DNA of 64,000 bases from Thelephora terrestris (Eukaryota; Basidiomycota; Agaricomycetes; Thelephorales; Thelephoraceae): assembly GCA_015956445.1 (NCBI GenBank), contig WIUZ02000011.1, forward strand, positions 496,001 to 560,000, read 5' to 3'. Numbering within the stretch: the stretch's first letter is position 1; every line of letters starts with the position of its first letter. Made by a program: the position numbers and the translations under genes. Of the stretch, positions 33,904 through 46,700 are shown piece by piece. The notes below the pieces were generated by a model. It ran no database searches and was not told the origin of the DNA. It saw only the letters and a program-made list of their open reading frames with translations.

Positions 33904-34635
33904 TACCCTATTGATTCCTTACACCTGTTAGACGCCGTGCGATGTGGTGGTTTCATGTTTTGTATTAATATTAATGTTATAATGATATCTGTGTCATGGC
34001 GAGCGAGAGCTGCAGTCGCGGTCGACGGTGACAATGGGTGTGGTTCTCCGCCAGATAAAACTGGATGCCCTCTTAAGATCTCCGGTCGGTTTCCGTCGCC
34101 ACCTTCGCTGAGAGCTGCAGTCGTCGTGGGCATCGACCAGCGAAACGGTTTCGAGGATATCCAAACCAAGCGCGAGCGCCGAGCTTCCGGGGAAAGTTGT
34201 GCATAGGTTGCAGCTGCTAACCACACCGCCTCAGGCGCGTTTTCGGTAACGTGTTCGTTTGCGTGAGGTGAGGAGGACGGGGTCATCGATATGGGAGAAG
34301 ACGGTGTTTGACGAGTGTGCGCCGATAACGGTCGTACCCTAATCTGTTTCTGGGGGGCTAGCAATTGTCTAATCTCTTGAAGCTGCAGTGTGCCAGCTCG
34401 CAGATGCATCATTCAGTGTCGATGAGCCTTTGACTGGGGTGGGACTAGACAACGTTCACTGCATCCCGCAGGTGATCTCGCGGGGCTTGGGCGGGCCGAA
34501 GAGATGTACTATGATAGCAGGTATATAATGGCCGCTTTCAAACGCGTTTCTCGCGTTTATTCCCACTGCTAAAGCCAAACTCATATCGTTGGTATCCTGC
34601 CCCCACCTTCCCGACAACACTCGAATCACTGTCGA
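33904..34635. other. spacer between genes 3 and 4, with an ambiguous minus-strand frame
   Basis: A 172-codon minus-strand frame (33894-34412) overlaps the gene 3 stop. A second minus frame (33994-34224, ...LALGLDILETVSLVDA...) looks equally coding-like. I could not settle on a gene. The right end is the gene 4 promoter. Confidence 0.35.
34522..34528 (+). promoter_or_regulatory. TATA-box candidate of DUF6535 gene 4
   Basis: TATATAA, 108 bp before the gene 4 ATG, in the sequence AGGTATATAATGG. Position and match are reasonable for a fungal TATA box. The start-less duplicate (gene 5) did not inherit it, because the duplication begins after the ATG. Confidence 0.5.
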
Positions 34636-37600
34636 ATGCTCGCCGGCACTACAGACGCAACCGTCGGCGGCCCTTCAAAACAAGAGGAAAGGTGAGTACG
34701 ACGTTTACTGGCCAGACTTACGTCTTATCGTGGCAGGCTCCTTGTAGATTCGCCCAAACCCGACGTTTCCGAGCTCCCGGGAGACGATAGGACGGAGCTG
34801 CCGAGGTGCGCCCACACGTAACTCTCGGGGTGGCACGCACTGACCCGTCGCCATCGTACTAGGCTCACTCCCACCCTCGACGAACAACTTGCGGCGATCC
34901 GTAGAGACGAAGAGAATCGTTTTACTCGGTTAGCCTTCCCGAAGTTTACCACAAAGCTTATGAGCACTAACGGCCTCAGGTTGGAGAAGGCGATCAGGGA
35001 GTTGAAACCCGCTCCGATCAACAGAGTCGACCCCACGAAAAACTTTTGGACCGTCTACAACCAAGTTGCTGACGAACATGACAATGACCTGCTCAAGAAA
35101 TATTCCGGAGATCTGGACACATCCCTATTATTTGTGAGCGCGCTCACGTCTCTTGCACGTCTGGCACTAAACCCCGTTCTTTCCTGCGTTAGGCGGGTTT
35201 GTTCTCTGCCGTTGCCACAACTTTCATTGCCCAAATCCTTCCATCGCTCCAGTCAAATAGTGGTGGATCATCGTCAAGTACCGGCTCCACCAGTGTTCCC
35301 TCCACTAGGGTCGTCAGGGCTAGTAGTTCGATTCTCTTCGCCAGTTTGGCGGTCACATTATTCGTGGCCTTCATCGCGGTATTGGGGAAACAGTGGATCC
35401 TCCACTACACACGTGCCTCGACGTGGGGGAGCGTCATCGATCGAGGGAAGGAACGCCAGGTGAAGTTCGTGGGACTTCAGAAGTGGGGGCTGCACTTTAT
35501 CATGGAGGCGCTACCCGTTTTATTGCAATTTGCACTCCTCCTTTTCAACATCGGCCTTATCGTCTATCTCTGGGATCTCGACCGTTCGGCTGCAGACGTA
35601 TTACTGGCCGTCACTTGCACCGGCTTCGCGTTTTACGCAGGCATAGCCGTGCTTGCGACAACCTGGGAAGATTGTCCGTTCCAGACACCTTTGTCCCTTG
35701 TGCTTCTGAGGCTCCTGCCCTGGGTGAAGGAAATCAAGACGCGCGTCCAAGCTCGAGCATGGCTGAGGCGACTTTACGCTGCGCTCTCACAGCCGAAACG
35801 GGTTGAAGGGGACGATCACCAGATGACCCCAATCGGCGAAGAAACCACCACAGCTCAACTCTTAGGGAATGTCCGCGAGGATAGTACCCAAGATGACGCT
35901 TACATGAAGCTTTCGAACCCTGTGTTCTGGAGGACAGATCCACTTTTCACTCCCCCTCTTACGATAGATACCGCCGCCGCCGCAGGGTTTTGGTTGATAG
36001 AGAACTCTACCGATTTTTCTGCCGCCGCCGCCGTCGCCGGAGCGTTTCCTGAATTCCAGTGGCCGTCCCATCATCACTCCATCAAAGCGCTGATCCGACT
36101 CCGCGACACGTACACCGAATGTTTTCGAGCGCCGAAGTTGGACAAACCCGCCCGCCTTGAGGCCCTACAATCCGCTGCCGCCTACTACGTCCTCTACCAC
36201 GCTTGGCTCCTTTGGAGCGAATCAAATAGCGGCGAGGTTGAAGTAGAGAAACCTCCTTCTGACTTACCTCTTGATCTCCTCCTTCTCCACAAAGACAGCG
36301 ATGAGTGGCACGGCTACGACCTGTTTGAATATCTTCAACTCCATGTTGAGGATCGCTCAGTACCCGTGACATCGGCGGAATTCTTATCCTACATTGCTCC
36401 ATACTGGTTTTGCGGAGACTCCGATTCTACCGTCAGGTTTCGATCGGGTCGTTTGCAGAGCTTGGAAGGACTTATCACTGTCTTGAAAAGCTCCAAGGCG
36501 CTGGTTCCGACGACCCTCACGAGTTGCGTGCTCTGTGTAGGGGCCGCGATGGACTTTCCCTTGCATCCAGAGGATCTCATTCGGGTTGATAAAAGGTGTG
36601 TCCTGCTCCTCGACACGTTGAGAGTGGTATTGATTGGAGATAGCAAGTTTCTTGTCTCGACATTCAAGATGGTGGTCGAGCATATCCACAACGTTGTCCT
36701 GAATCGTGGTCGTCGGTATCGCCATGCTGCGGAAGCACTGGAAATCCTCCTCACCCTCACGTTCGGACACACAACCCTTCCGCTCGTCGATGCCGCATGG
36801 ATAGACGAGCTCCTGAAACTTGCAGCCGATGGTGACATGCGTGATGAAGTTTTCACCCTGTTCCTACAGCTCAGCGCACGGAGAACGGAAGGGGGTGCCT
36901 CGGTCGACCCCGTCCAACCTCTCAAGCAAGATCCACAGTCTCTCGGAAGAACCGCGACATCGGAAACTCGTACCCCGGATGACACACTTTTTAGCAAGGT
37001 TGTTGCTAATATACAGACCCATGACTGGGAGGACCCCGCCGTTTCCGGTGGTCTGCTTGCGATCAGAAACATTCGCCAACTGGAACCTTCCCTCCTCAAC
37101 GACGACACTCTCCAGACGTTTTATGATGCGATGAATCGTGACAACCCCTTCCGCGTTAGGCAAGCAGCCTACGACGTCATGGTGGTCACTCAAAATCAGT
37201 GGCTCGAGTTGGAGAGGTTACGCCCAAAACTCGAAGACCTCGACTTCTTCAGGCAAATGTATCACGTAGTCTTCGACATGGCTCGTCCCGACTACCAGAA
37301 ATCGTTCCTTGCGATGATGGACGACCTATCGAAGGAAGTCTACTGGCACCCGTACCTTAGGAAGGCCATGGACATCTGGCTGCCGTTCCGCCGCGAGGGA
37401 TGGTCACAAATCTTCAACATCATTGAAAACGTGGGCGGATTGCCACCTGCAAAACGGGACGATCGCAGCTTCTCTTCCCTCAACGATTACTTACAGCAGC
37501 TAATAGTGGACGGGTGGAGGGCGGTTCCGGGACGTCCCGTGCACGATCTCACCGCCGCTCGGCTGAAACCGCTCGCGGAGGTCACGGGGCGGTTCTACTT

Positions 37601-37775
37601 ATTTGATGACGCGCACCGGAAGGAGGTTCTGACCGAGGTCGAACGAGTTATTGACCTTTTGGGGCGACGACATGATAATGGCTACGACGGTCCAGGACAA
37701 GATGTTGTTGCGATTGTCGATGATCTTCTTAAGAAACTACGTTCACCGCTCATACGTAAACCCACTGACGATTGA
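34636..37775 (+). CDS. DUF6535 membrane protein, subfamily B (gene 4)
   Basis: Exons 34636-34691, 34737-34805, 34863-34928, 34980-35133 and 35193-37775, 975 residues. It has the DUF6535 hallmarks FWTVYNQVADEHDNDLL, AGLFSAVATTFIAQI, VTLFVAFIAVLGKQW, LPVLLQFALLLFNIGLIVYL and CPFQTPLSLVLL. The C-terminal motifs are WFCGDSDSTVRFRSGRL, GAAMDFPLHPEDL, LSARRTEGGA, NPFRVRQAAYDVMVVTQN and KSFLAMMDDLSKEVYWHPYL. The third intron (34929-34979) is 51 nt with no stop, so both spliced and retained forms are in frame. This gene is the source of the duplicated block that produced gene 5. Confidence 0.9.
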
Positions 37776-38356
37776 TAGATCGAATCCCCCACCTTCATCA
37801 TAGGTTGTATAATGTAGAGATTCACACTGTTTGCTGATAATGTAATGAAATCGAGATCAATGGTCATGCGATACGGGGTGCTTTCGCCAGCGCAATCCAT
37901 ACTACTGTTCCGGGGGATGGTGTTTTCGATCCCCTCTCAATGAATGTTTGGTCGGACTCTTGGAAGATGAGTGAGCCACGGTACTAGGACCTCACGCCCA
38001 TTCTCTTCCCACAAGGCCGCTCGCGAATGTCGCGGAACAGGAGTTTAAGAGACGATTACTCAACGAAAATGACCAGAGGGCAGTCTGCGCCGTCACCGAA
38101 CGAGTTATTCCGCCTTTGGGGAAGCGACGTGACGGTGATTACGATGAATTGGGAGAAGTTTTTTGCAAAACGTTGGTATATCCTTGTAGAAAAGTCACAG
38201 TTGTCATCGTCCAGACGTCGATCCACGTATAAATTCATAGACTTGGTCATTTTTTACCGTACACAAACTACACGCATGTACGGTTGTTGTGACGACATCT
38301 GTGGTTTTTAGCAAGAGGAAGCGGCCACCGCTGGAGGAAACGGTGATGACGGTCAC
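34651..38356 (+). repeat. segmental duplication, copy 1 (copy 2 at 43737-47406)
   Basis: Begins in exon 1 of gene 4, just after its start codon, covers the rest of the gene, and runs ~580 bp past the stop codon. The high similarity to 43737-47406 continues outside the gene (for example TCAATGAATGTTTGGTCGGA and GTGACGACATCTGTGGTTTT), then stops at GATGACGGTCAC. Confidence 0.9.
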
Positions 38357-38493
38357 GGTGATTAACAGAGCTCTTGCGGGGCTCGTCCCCCAACACTGGG
38401 CGCCATCGTTACTTACTCCTCGTCCCCCGTTTCCCGTAGCCCATCGAGTGCACATTCTTCTTGATTCTTCCCTCCATTCCTTTGTAACACACA
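37776..38493. other. spacer: gene 4 3' flank and gene 6 promoter
   Basis: Up to 38356 this is part of the duplicated block. The rest is the upstream region of gene 6. No gene seen. Confidence 0.5.
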
Positions 38494-41220
38494 ATGGTGG
38501 AGGGGACCGTTAACCAAAAGGCACACGCGGAAGCAACCATCGACCCAAAATCGTGAGTTCAAACCTCCTGACCCCGGCTGTTTGTTGACTGCGTTTTTCG
38601 CTGCCAGTTTGGAGGATGCCATGCACAATGCACTGAGGAATTACTTTCCCTCTCTCGAACCAAGCAGCGACGCCCGCGCCGAGTTTTACAATAAATTCAA
38701 ACGCGAAGCTGATGAATACGACAATGACTTTTTGAAGAAACATGGCGGAGACTTGGATATCACCTTGATCTTCGTGAGCCTTTCCATTTCTTTTCTATCC
38801 ACTTCGGCGGTGATGTTAAACTGCCTTTTGGGGGATAGGCGGGTTTGTTCTCCGCGGTCGCGTCCGCTTTCATCATCCCCATCCAGGCTCAGCTTCAACC
38901 GGATTACACTCAATTGAGCTACGATCTCCTCTGGATGACGGCCAATTCCACCGGCATGAACCCCCCGCCTAAGCCCAGTAGCGATTCCCCGTGGACTGGC
39001 CCAAATCCCACCCTCGTCCACGTTCAAGCCATCCTCTTCTCAAGCTTGGCCGTTTCCCTCCTCGCCGCGTTTGTCGCTATGCTGGGCAAGCAGTGGCTCA
39101 ACCGATACTCTCGGGCCGATATTCGTGGATCTCCTACTGTTCGCAGTCGAGATCGACAGCGCAAGATGGATGGGATGGCTACTTGGCGCTTCAAGTTCGT
39201 CATGGAGAGTCTGCCCATGATGCTCCAGGCCGCTCTTCTTCTTCTCGGTTGCGCCCTCTCCAAATACCTCTTTATCATCGACAATCTGGTTGCCTGGGTT
39301 GTCGTCGGTTTCACCGCATCCGGTTTACTCTTCTACTTGCTCATCGTCGTTGCTGCCACCATATCGTACGAGTCCCCATTCCAGACCCCCCTCTCCCTTA
39401 TCATTCGCTCCATGGTTTGCCTCTCAAGGAGCGCATTGGATAAACTTAACATGTGGCTTCACCGCACGTTTTCTCGAGGGCAGCGGAGGCAAACACCCCG
39501 TCCTTCAACCGGTTCTGGCAGGCCCGACGGGAACAACGGTAATGGACACACCGAGTTGCCTGCCGACCCACCTCATCTCCCATCTGTGCTCTTAACCGAT
39601 AGGGATGGCTACGTGCTGGATTCCAAGTGTATCGCCTGGATGTTCGAAATGTCCATGGATCCGGACGTCATCCTGTATATCATGAAATTCATCCCCGAGA
39701 TCATTTGGCACGACGGTATCCAGAACACTCCGTTAAAAGAACTCTACGAGAACGTCCTCCAATGCCTCGATTATTCGTCTGGAAGTCCGATCGTTGTTCC
39801 CAAGTTCAGGAGCAAGGTCTACCACAGTGCCAGGGCCCTCGTCCACCTCGCTATTCAGCGCAAGTGCTATGGATCCGACAGGAAATTGTTTGACGCCATC
39901 TCACCCCAGCACCGGATCATCGGATCCGGACACTACAAGGGAGACTCAGACCTCGAATATACTCTGGGCATGATAGATTGCGTTTTTGGCGGCGGTTATC
40001 ACGGACCGATGTGCTGGGATAGATTCTCCTTCACTAATCCTCACCATGCTTGGATGAGTCACATCCTCTTATACCGTGCATGCGACGCCTTCAGGGAAAA
40101 CCGTACTTTGACCGATGACATTGAGGAGTTCGTCAAGCATTCCCTCCAGCTGGTCCCTCTACCCGATCCACCGATCATATTGAACTGCCTGCTGATCATT
40201 GGCCTCGCCCTCGACATCCAATTGGACAGCGATGAACAGCATGTTGACAATAGGTTAGTGGATTCTGCACGAGTTACTCCAGATAAGGCTTGATCGTCTT
40301 GTCGCAGTCGAAAGTATTACTCTCAAATCAAGAAAATTCACACGAAACTTCTTGAGACATTCGAGAACGTCAGATCTACCTTCCTTCAAGTCGACCGCGC
40401 CTTTCAAATCATGAACCATATCGCTCCACTCTCCGAGAATTCCATGGCCACGGAGAGTTATGAACTCTTCTGCGCCATCATGCGGGCTCCTCTCTCTCCT
40501 GCCCACCTCAATGAGAAGTGGAAGGCGTCTCGTCTCGCCTTGCACTGGGCTTACAAGTGGGACGAGGGGTTGCCGCAGGTCGAGGCCCCTGAAGCGATCC
40601 TCGATTTCCTAAGCCACCACTTTGAGTTGGCTAACAAAGGCGATGTCCAGGACGAGGCAATTCAGAATGCTCTATGCGCACTGGCTTATGCCTCCACTGA
40701 CAAGTCCATTGAGACCCTCAAGGTTGGATCGATCAAACCCGTTTTTGTCCCCGGCATCTGCTTCGCGTTTCAGTGCACCCGGCCCCGCGAACTTCGCAAG
40801 GCTGCTCTCTTTTTCCTTCCTCTCATTGCCAACAACTGGTTCAATGATTCTGGCTCAACCATGACGCCCGAAGAGATGAAGAGTTTGTGCCAAGATTTAG
40901 CCTCAACTGTCGACGAAGTCTGGGACACCGACCATATCCAGAAGCCAGCTCATGCGGTTCTCCTTGGCATGATCGAATCCCCTCACTGGCGTCCCCACAT
41001 CGACCCGGATAACGCAGCGATAATCAAGGAAATTTCGACCATGGGAAACCCAGATGGTGCAACCCTTCGGTCAGCAATCTCATGGTTGAAACGTAACAAG
41101 CCGGGGGAAGAGGTTCAGAGGCAGTTGGAGTTGGAGGTGGCCACACGTAACGAAGGTCACTCGAGGGAAGGCCATCGGTGCATACCTGCCAGTGATGGAG
41201 TCGGAGCCGGAGGAAGTTGA
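38494..41220 (+). CDS. DUF6535 membrane protein, subfamily A (gene 6)
   Basis: Exons 38494-38552, 38608-38773, 38839-40253 and 40308-41220, 850 residues. Domain: FYNKFKREADEYDNDFLKK, LIF/AGLFSAVASAFIIPI, a helix ILFSSLAVSLLAAFVAMLGK, a helix LPMMLQAALLLLGCAL, a helix VVVGFTASGLLFYLLIVVAA, and FQTPLSLII. It shares its intron positions and text (ATWRFKFVMES, AMLGKQWLN) with gene 1 rather than with its neighbours, so two subfamilies are interleaved in the array. The C-terminal region has CIAWMFEMSMDPDVILYIMK and LDIQLDSDEQHVDNR, the latter next to intron 3 as in gene 1. The last ~40 residues are unlike the family, so the end is less certain. Confidence 0.88.
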
Positions 41221-42077
41221 GAGAAGTTGTTGGGGGTGTGTGGTATGAGGCCCCCCGGGCCTGACCCGAAAGCGATCGCTCTCGGGCACACACCGACAAT
41301 CCCAAAGGAGCCAGGGGATCTTAGAGGAGTTACTGGTCTCTTTGCTGACGGCATATGCTTTCCCGCTTACCCCTCTGCCTGCTTCTGTGTGTTCTGGTCG
41401 TGTGACACATGTATACACTATCGTTACCACGCATTCGGGGGAGAAAACCGGCACGTCAGATCTGTTTACATGAGGGGACAAGAATATGGACTCTTTGCTT
41501 TGCACGGACGCGACAGAAAGTCCCACCATATAGAATACCAGAAGGCCTACCACGTTCCAGAACATACGTTCTGCACGAACGCAACGGAAAGTGCTAGTGA
41601 CCTTTTACAAAAGTTCCTATGTACAATACCAGAAGGTCTACCACATTCCAGAATATACCTTCTGGGTATGGCTTGCAGGCGACCAGTGTCTCCCCTCCCC
41701 CTCCCACAAATTCCATAGAGGCAACAATCGTGCTCGTTTTGGGTGGCTTCCAGGCGGCGTCGCTGTCTCCCCTCCCCCTCCCATAGAGGCGATCATTGTA
41801 CACTCTGTGGGAGTATAGCGTTCTCCGTTCGATTCGGAGCTCAAGCGGGGAGAGCGGCATACGCGTCGAGCCAGAACTGAGCCAGGAAATAAGAGACACG
41901 GGAGCCAGACTGAGAAATGGATCGTGGGGAAAGCATTTCAAATGGACGCGGGTGTTCAGCCAACTTTTGATCGAACGAACACCAAGACCCCCTCCCTTTC
42001 GCCGGTCGTGAGGATAATCGATTGTCAATCGTCACCCCGGGTCTCACAACAACATCTCACCCACTGACGATTGCTCC
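41221..42077. other. spacer without a recognised gene
   Basis: Low-complexity C-rich stretches (CTCCCCTCCCCCTCC, twice) and the tandem repeat listed separately. No gene could be assembled. Confidence 0.45.
41501..41663. repeat. imperfect tandem duplication, units of about 70 and 92 bp
   Basis: Unit 1 (41501-41570) and unit 2 (41572-41663) both run TGCACG(G/A)ACGC(G/A)AC(A/G)GAAAGT ... AATACCAGAAGG(C/T)CTACCAC(G/A)TTCCAGAA(C/T)AT. Unit 2 has an extra ~20 bp in the middle. Non-coding. Confidence 0.75.
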
Positions 42078-43692
42078 ATGGCCCCCAAGCGTCCGCCACA
42101 CTGGGACCTATACCGGGAGTAAGTTCGAGCATTGTTTCCACTCAAACTCGACGCCGACCTGTCTCAGCCAAATGTCTCTGTTTGACAACGGACATGCCTT
42201 ATGGTCCGTTGCCCAGTTTTTCCTTTTATGTTCTATCTGAGAGTATGTAATTACCAGGCAGACCATCCCGGTTGCAGACTCCAAACGCATTCAACCAGGA
42301 GACGTGGGTTACGTTCGCAAAGGCCGTTTCCATTTGCTGTTCTCTGCTAGCCTCTCGCCCGACAAAGCATGCGATGCCCCTCAGCCGTTTAAGATACTCA
42401 CTGTTAGGAGGATCGTATGTGACCAACCCCTACCAGCATGTCCCCTCAACACAGCAACCGTCCGAGTAATCGGAGAGCGTCTTATACCCATACAATCTCC
42501 AACTCCAGCATCTTCACCACCCTTGTCTTCTCCGTATGTCCATCCTGTTTTCTTCTTTGCCTCCAACACCTCAGACCTAGACTCTAGGACGACTGGATCC
42601 GCTTCCTGTACTTCGTTCCAACTCAAAGGGGGGGAAGGCGCCCTCCTTCTGACTAAGTATCCAACGTACAGAGAGGATGTGGAACTAGAGGGCGACTTTA
42701 AAGAATATACAAGAAAAAACTACGACTCTTGGGTGGAGTTCGCCCGCCAGAACGGTCACGGCGGCGGCGGCGACCTCAATCCAGTCCTCGTCACCGGTGT
42801 CGACAGGACCAGGGATTTCGTGATGCTGTGTTATTCAAAGGACGACGACGACGTCGTGGATTGCGAGTTCACCACTCCCATTCCCGGGGTCACCGATTAT
42901 GGGAAATGGAACAAACCGGGATTGGTACATACGAATCACAGTCCCCAGACGCTACGCCGCCCCCTTCCCACGGACCCAACACAAGTCACAGACCCGACAC
43001 TAGCCATGGACCCGACATCCTCTGGCAACAACGATCCGGAAACTATTTCGGATCAGCATGTCTTCATCCGGTACTTTACCGTACGGAAAAGGTTCTGGGT
43101 CCCTAGGGTCATAAAAGCCTCCGCAGGTCCACATGAGCTCGATGGAGGAGGGTATGATAGTGACGGGTCGCCTCTCGAGGCGCCCTGTGGCTCAGACCCG
43201 GATCCGGATCCGGCAACCCCGCCTAGTTTGTCTGATGGTGATGGGTGCCCAGCCATCAGCCTCGATACTGAATCTGACGTTGTGGTGCACAACATCAGGG
43301 CTGTGGGTTGTTTTTCTCGTTTCCCGCCCGTCCGTTCTGATCGGCCCCCTCTAGGGTGGAAGGGATGATTTTGATGTAATCGCGGATTATGTTTTCCAGG
43401 TGCGTTGGAAACGACGGTGTCAAAAATGTCGAGGCATCCCAAATTCTCCGATTCTAGAATTCCAATGCAGAGTCTGTGCTTCTTCATCATAAAGACATCG
43501 CACTGCTCCGCAAGGTGAGGCGCGTAACCACAGGAAGTCCCCCTTACTCAACTTTGCACGCAGCTTGGAAGCAGTACAGACTTGTCCACTCTGGTGTTTG
43601 AGATGCGACCACGGATCGTTGTGGATACAGACGGTGGTCTGTTCTTTTTTTATTGTGTGGGCAGGTCATTCGGTAGCTCACACTCTGAATAG
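42078..43692 (+). CDS. Agaricomycete-specific hypothetical protein
   Basis: Exons 42078-42118, 42168-42215, 42258-43302, 43355-43399, 43458-43514 and 43564-43692 close to 454 residues. I recall uncharacterised mushroom-forming-fungus proteins with the same blocks, present here as IQPGDVGYVRKGRFHLLFSA, ALLLTKYPTYREDVELEGDF, NYDSWVEFARQNGHG, PVLVTGVDRTRDFVMLCYS, KPGLVHTN, QHVFIRYFTVRKRFWVPRVI, SAGPHELDGG, DDFDVIADYVFQNSNAESVL and HHKDIALLRK. Function is unknown. The last exon is least secure: it could end at TAG 43690-43692 or splice again within 43636-43664. It lies 45 bp upstream of the edge of the segmental duplication, so its terminator region may have been replaced. Confidence 0.75.
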
Positions 43693-43736
43693 TTGGAACA
43701 ATCGAGCCCAAGACGGATCTTTCAGCAGGAACGTCC

Positions 43737-46700
43737 ACAGACGCAAACATCGGCGGCCCTCCAAAACAAGAGAAAAGGTTAGTACGATGGTTACTAGCCA
43801 GACTTGCGTCTTATCGTGGCAGGCTCCTTGCATATTCGCCCAAACCCAAAGTTCTCAAGCTTCCGGAAGATGATGGGACGGGGCTGCCGAAGTGCGCCCA
43901 CACGTAACTCACGGGGTGGCACGCACTGACACATCGCCATCGTACTAGACTCACTCCCACCCTCGAGGAAGAATCTGTGGCGTTCCGTAGAGACGAAGAG
44001 GATCGTTTTACTCGGTTAGCCTTCCCGATGTTTACCACAAAGCTTATGAGCACTAAAGGCCTCAGGTTGGAGAAGGCGATCAGGGAGTTGAAACCCGCTC
44101 CGATCAACATTGACCCCACGAAAAACTTTTGGACCATCTACAACCAAGTCGCTGACGAACATGACAACAACCTGCTCAAGAAATATTCCGGAGATCTGGA
44201 CACATCCCTATTATTTGTGAGCGCGCTCACGTCTCTTGCACGTCTGGTATCAAACCCGATTCTTTCCTGCATAGGCGACTTTGTTCTTTGCCGTCGACAC
44301 AACTATCATTTTCCAAACCCTTCCATCGCATACCGGTGGATCCAGTACTCCCTTTAATCTCGTCCCATTTAAGGTCGTCAGAGCTCGTTCGATTTTCTTC
44401 GCCAGTTTGGCGGTCACATCATTCGTGGCCTTCATCGCGTTATTGGGGAAACAATGGATCCTCCACTACACACGTGTCTCGACGTGGGGGAGCATCATCG
44501 ATCGAGGGAAGGAACGCCAGGTGAAGTTCGTGGGACTTCAGAAGTGGGGGCTGCACTTTATCATGGAGGCGCTACCCGTTTTATTGCAACTTGCACTCCT
44601 CCTTCTCAACATCGGCCTTATCGTCTATTTCTGGGATCTCGATCGTTCGGCCGCAGATGTATTACTGGCCGTCACTTGCACAGGCTTCGCGTTTTACGTC
44701 GGCATGGCTGTGCTTGCAACAATCTGGAAAGATTGTCCGTTCCAGACACCTTTGTCCCTCGTGCTTCTGAGGCTCTTGCCCTGGGTGAAGGAGATCAAGA
44801 CGCGCGTTCAACCTCGAGCATGGCTGAGGCGACTTTACGCTGCGCTCTTACAGCCGAAACGGGTTGAAGGGGACGGTCGCCAGATGACTCCAATCGGACC
44901 TTCGCACAGGGCCTCAATCGGCGAGGAAACCACCACATTTCAACTCGTAGGGAATGTCCGCGAGAAGAGTATCCACAACGACGCTTACATGAGGCTTTCG
45001 AACCCTGTGTTCTGGAGGACAGATCCACTTTTCACTCCCCCTCTTACACTGGATACCGCCGCCGCTGCAGGGTTCTGGTTGATAGAGAACTCTACCGATT
45101 TTTCTGCCGCCGCCGCTGTTGCCGCCGCTTTCCCCGAATTCCAGTGGCCGGTCCATCACCACTCTATTAAAGCATTGATTCGACTCCGCGACACGTACAC
45201 CGAATGTTTTCGAGCGCCGAAGGTCGACGAACCCGCCCGTCTCCAGGCCCTACAATCCGCTGCCGCTTACTACGTCCTCTACCACGCTTGGCTCCTTTGG
45301 AGCGAATCAAATAGCGGCGAGGTTGAAGTAGAGAAACCTCCTTCTGACTTACCTCTTGATCTCCTCCTCCTCCACAAAGACAGCGATGAGTGGCACGGCT
45401 GCGACCTGTTCGAATATCTTCTCCGCGCCCATGATCGCTCAGTACCCGTGAAATCGGCGGAATTCTTATCCTACATTGCTCCCTACTGGTGTTGCGGAGA
45501 CTCCGATTCTACCGTCAGGTTTCGATCGGGTCATTTGCAGAGCTTAGACGAACTTATCACCGTCCTGGAAGTCTCCAAGGCGCTGATTCCGACGACCCTC
45601 ACGAATTGCGTGCTCTGTGTAGGGGCCGCGATGGACTTTCCCTTGCATCCAGAAGATCTCATCCGGGTTGATAAAAGGTGTGTCCTGCTCCTCGACACGT
45701 TGAGAGTGGTATTGATTGGAGATAGCAAGTATCTTGTCTCGACATTCAAGATGGCGGTCGAGCATATCCACTACGTTGTCCTGAATCGTGGTCGTCGGTA
45801 TCGCCATGCTGCGGAAGCACTGGAAATTCTCCTCACCCTCGTCGGACACACAACCCTTCCGCTCGTCGATGCCGCATGGATAGACGAGCTCCTGAAACTT
45901 GCAGCCGACGGTGACATGGCTGATGAAGTTTTCACCCTGTTCCTAGAGCTCAGCGCACGGAGGGACTCGGTCGACCCCGTCCAACCTCTCAAGCAAGATC
46001 CACAGTCTCTCGGAAGAACCGCCACATCGGAAACTCATACCCCGGATGACACACTTTTTAGCAAGGTTGTTGATAATATACAGACCCGTGACTGGGAGGA
46101 CCCCGCCGTTTCCGGTGGTCTGCTTGCGATCAGAAACATTCGCCAACTGGAACCTTCCCTCCTCAACGACGACACTCTCCAGACGTTTTATGATGCGATG
46201 AATCGTGACAACCCCTTCCGCGTTAGGCAAGCAGCCTACGACGTCATGGTGGTCACTCAAAATCAGTGGCTCGAGTTGGAGAGGTTACGCCCAAAACTCG
46301 AAGACCTCGACTTCTTCAGGCAAATGTATCACGTCGTCGACGACACGAATCTTTCCGACTACCAGCGATCGTTCCTCACGATGATGGAAGTCCTATCGAA
46401 GGAAGTCTACTGGCATCCGTACCTTAGGAAGGCCATGGACATTTGGCTGCCGTTCCGCCGCGAGGGATGGTCACAAATCTTCAACATCATTGAAAACGTG
46501 GGCGGATTGCCATCTGGAAAGCGGGCAGATCACAGCTCCTCTTCCCTCGACGATTCCTTACAGCAGCTAATAGTGGACGGGTGGAGGGAGGCTTCGGGAA
46601 GTCTCGTGCCACGTGGCATCTTTGACACCAATTTCCTCAAACCACTCGCGGAGGTCACGGAACGGTTCAACTTGTTCGACGACGGGCACCGGGAAGAGGT

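Noticed and set aside
33894-34412. 172-codon minus-strand frame between genes 3 and 4
   Set aside because: Overlaps the gene 3 stop codon, competes with an equally coding-like frame, and has no recognisable motif. Left as ambiguous.
35393-35806. 137-codon plus-strand frame inside DUF6535 gene 4, with a twin at 44454-44867
   Set aside because: Alternative frames of the large exon. They recur because the genes are duplicates, not because a second product is encoded.
36389-37108. 239-codon minus-strand frame
   Set aside because: Antisense to the conserved helical region of gene 4. The same pattern appears antisense to other paralogs.
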